Source: Halobacteriales archaeon QH_10_70_21 (GTDB lineage: Archaea > Halobacteriota > Halobacteria > Halobacteriales > Haloarculaceae). Taken from it: DNA of 12,866 nucleotides. The stretch covers positions 1 through 12,866 of the forward strand of contig PXQM01000072.1 in NCBI GenBank assembly GCA_003021325.1. Direction: 5' to 3'. Of the stretch, positions 12,222-12,866 are shown in pieces (within the stretch, counting starts at the first letter, position 1; each line of letters starts with the position of its first letter). The position numbers and the translations under genes were made by a program. Below the pieces are notes generated by a model. The model ran no database searches and was not told the origin of the DNA. It saw only the letters and a program-made list of their open reading frames with translations.

Positions 12222-12866
12222 ATGGGCGAGTTTCCCGGCGCGACCGTCGACCCCGAAGCGGCGGCCTACGCGGTCGTCGGCGCGCCGCTCGACGTCTCGA
12301 CCACCTTCCGTCCCGGCGCCCGGTTCGGCCCCGAGCGCGTCCGTCGGTTCGCCCGCCCGTTCGACGACTTCGCCCACCGCACCGACAGCCGCTTCTCCGG
12401 GCTGGTTACCGACGCCGGCGACGTCGAGCCGTGGGACGACGCCGCCGACTACCTGGAGTTCCTCGCCGGCCACCTCCGCGACCACCGCGAGGTCGGTCGA
12501 CTCCCGCTCGTGGTCGGCGGCGAGCACACCGTCACCGTCGCCGGCCTCCGGGCCACGGACCCGGACGTCTACGTCTGCCTGGACGCCCACCTCGACCTCT
12601 ACGAGGCGTACGCCGGCAATGAGCTCTCTCATGCGACGGTCACCAACCACGCGCTCGAAATCGCGGGGGAGGCCGTCCTGCTGGGTGCCCGCACCGGCAG
12701 CGAGTCCGAGTGGGACCGCGCCGCCGGGGCCGACGTGACCGTCGTCCCGCCGGAAGAGGTCCCCGAGTGGGAGCCGTCGTTCGACGGCGACGCCTACCTC
12801 AGCGTCGACGTCGACGCCGCGGACCCGGCGTTCGCGCCCGGAACCGGCACCCCGGAGCCGTTCGGG
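12222..12866 (+). CDS. speB: Agmatinase-family ureohydrolase, partial
   Basis: 215 codons are visible before the right edge; the family has about 260-300. Ureohydrolases remove urea from guanidino compounds using two Mn ions. All six metal ligands can be seen: His102 in GGEHT (99-103), Asp121, His123 and Asp125 in DAHLD, and Asp196 and Asp198 in SVDVDAADP. The ELSHATV loop (134-140) and GTGTPEP (207-213) also fit the agmatinase branch. Possible substrates are agmatine, aminopropylagmatine, or a guanidino intermediate on aIF5A; the sequence cannot choose between them. The ATG at 12222 lies 5 nt after the aIF5A stop with no promoter between, so the two form an operon. Confidence 0.93.
   Translation, partial: MGEFPGATVDPEAAAYAVVGAPLDVSTTFRPGARFGPERVRRFARPFDDFAHRTDSRFSGLVTDAGDVEPWDDAADYLEFLAGHLRDHREVGRLPLVVGGEHTVTVAGLRATDPDVYVCLDAHLDLYEAYAGNELSHATVTNHALEIAGEAVLLGARTGSESEWDRAAGADVTVVPPEEVPEWEPSFDGDAYLSVDVDAADPAFAPGTGTPEPFG

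Noticed and set aside
1..12866. CRISPR array, tRNA, rRNA, transposase, integrase or toxin-antitoxin genes
   Set aside because: No regularly spaced direct repeats, cloverleaf-like segments, DDE or recombinase motifs, or toxin-antitoxin pairs could be found on either strand.

Overview
The window is ordinary chromosomal DNA from a high-GC haloarchaeon (class Halobacteria). Three things point there. The proteins are strongly acidic and codons end mostly in G or C. Nearly every transcription unit has an AT-rich TATA-like box 26-30 nt upstream of its start codon with no Shine-Dalgarno, which is the leaderless haloarchaeal arrangement. The families present (archaeal aIF5A, Mch, a MoeA fused to a PBP-like domain, LWR-salt protein, DUF2240) fit only this group. 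No tRNA, rRNA, CRISPR array, transposase or phage gene was seen.

Layout. 1-1516 (minus): a small heat-shock protein followed by a UbiB/ABC1-family kinase that runs off the left edge. 1716-4863 (plus): two MoeA paralogues that overlap by 8 nt; the second carries a C-terminal PBP-like domain and a repeat-derived insert. 4864-5271: a 408-nt gene-poor gap holding several inverted repeats. 5272-5478 (plus): a 68-aa protein with a CPEC motif. 5498-6181 (minus): a HAD phosphatase. 6233-6894 (minus): PCD/DCoH and an LWR-salt protein with overlapping stop and start. 7041-7523 (minus) and 7591-7794 (plus): a membrane J-domain protein diverging from a small zinc-finger protein. 7941-8744 (minus): pyrF. 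8829-9497 (plus): a second HAD hydrolase, whose 3' end overlaps that of an unknown gene. 9450-10282 (minus): DUF2240 plus that unknown 130-aa protein. 10370-11790 (plus): mch plus a winged-helix-like protein. 11842-12866 (plus): aIF5A and an agmatinase-family enzyme, cut by the right edge.

Functional themes. These are housekeeping functions: molybdenum/tungsten cofactor assembly (moeA pair), pyrimidine synthesis (pyrF), one-carbon pterin chemistry (mch, PCD), proteostasis (Hsp20, J-domain protein), lipid/quinone-linked kinase (UbiB), and translation with its polyamine-type modification (aIF5A-SpeB). Transcription units are short (one or two genes). Paired genes overlap or sit within about a dozen bases, so translational coupling is likely.

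I see no convincing new defence, mobile or biosynthetic system. The points most worth a second look are the palindromic in-frame insert inside moeA2, the structured 4864-5271 gap, the functional split between the two MoeA proteins, and the aIF5A-agmatinase pairing.
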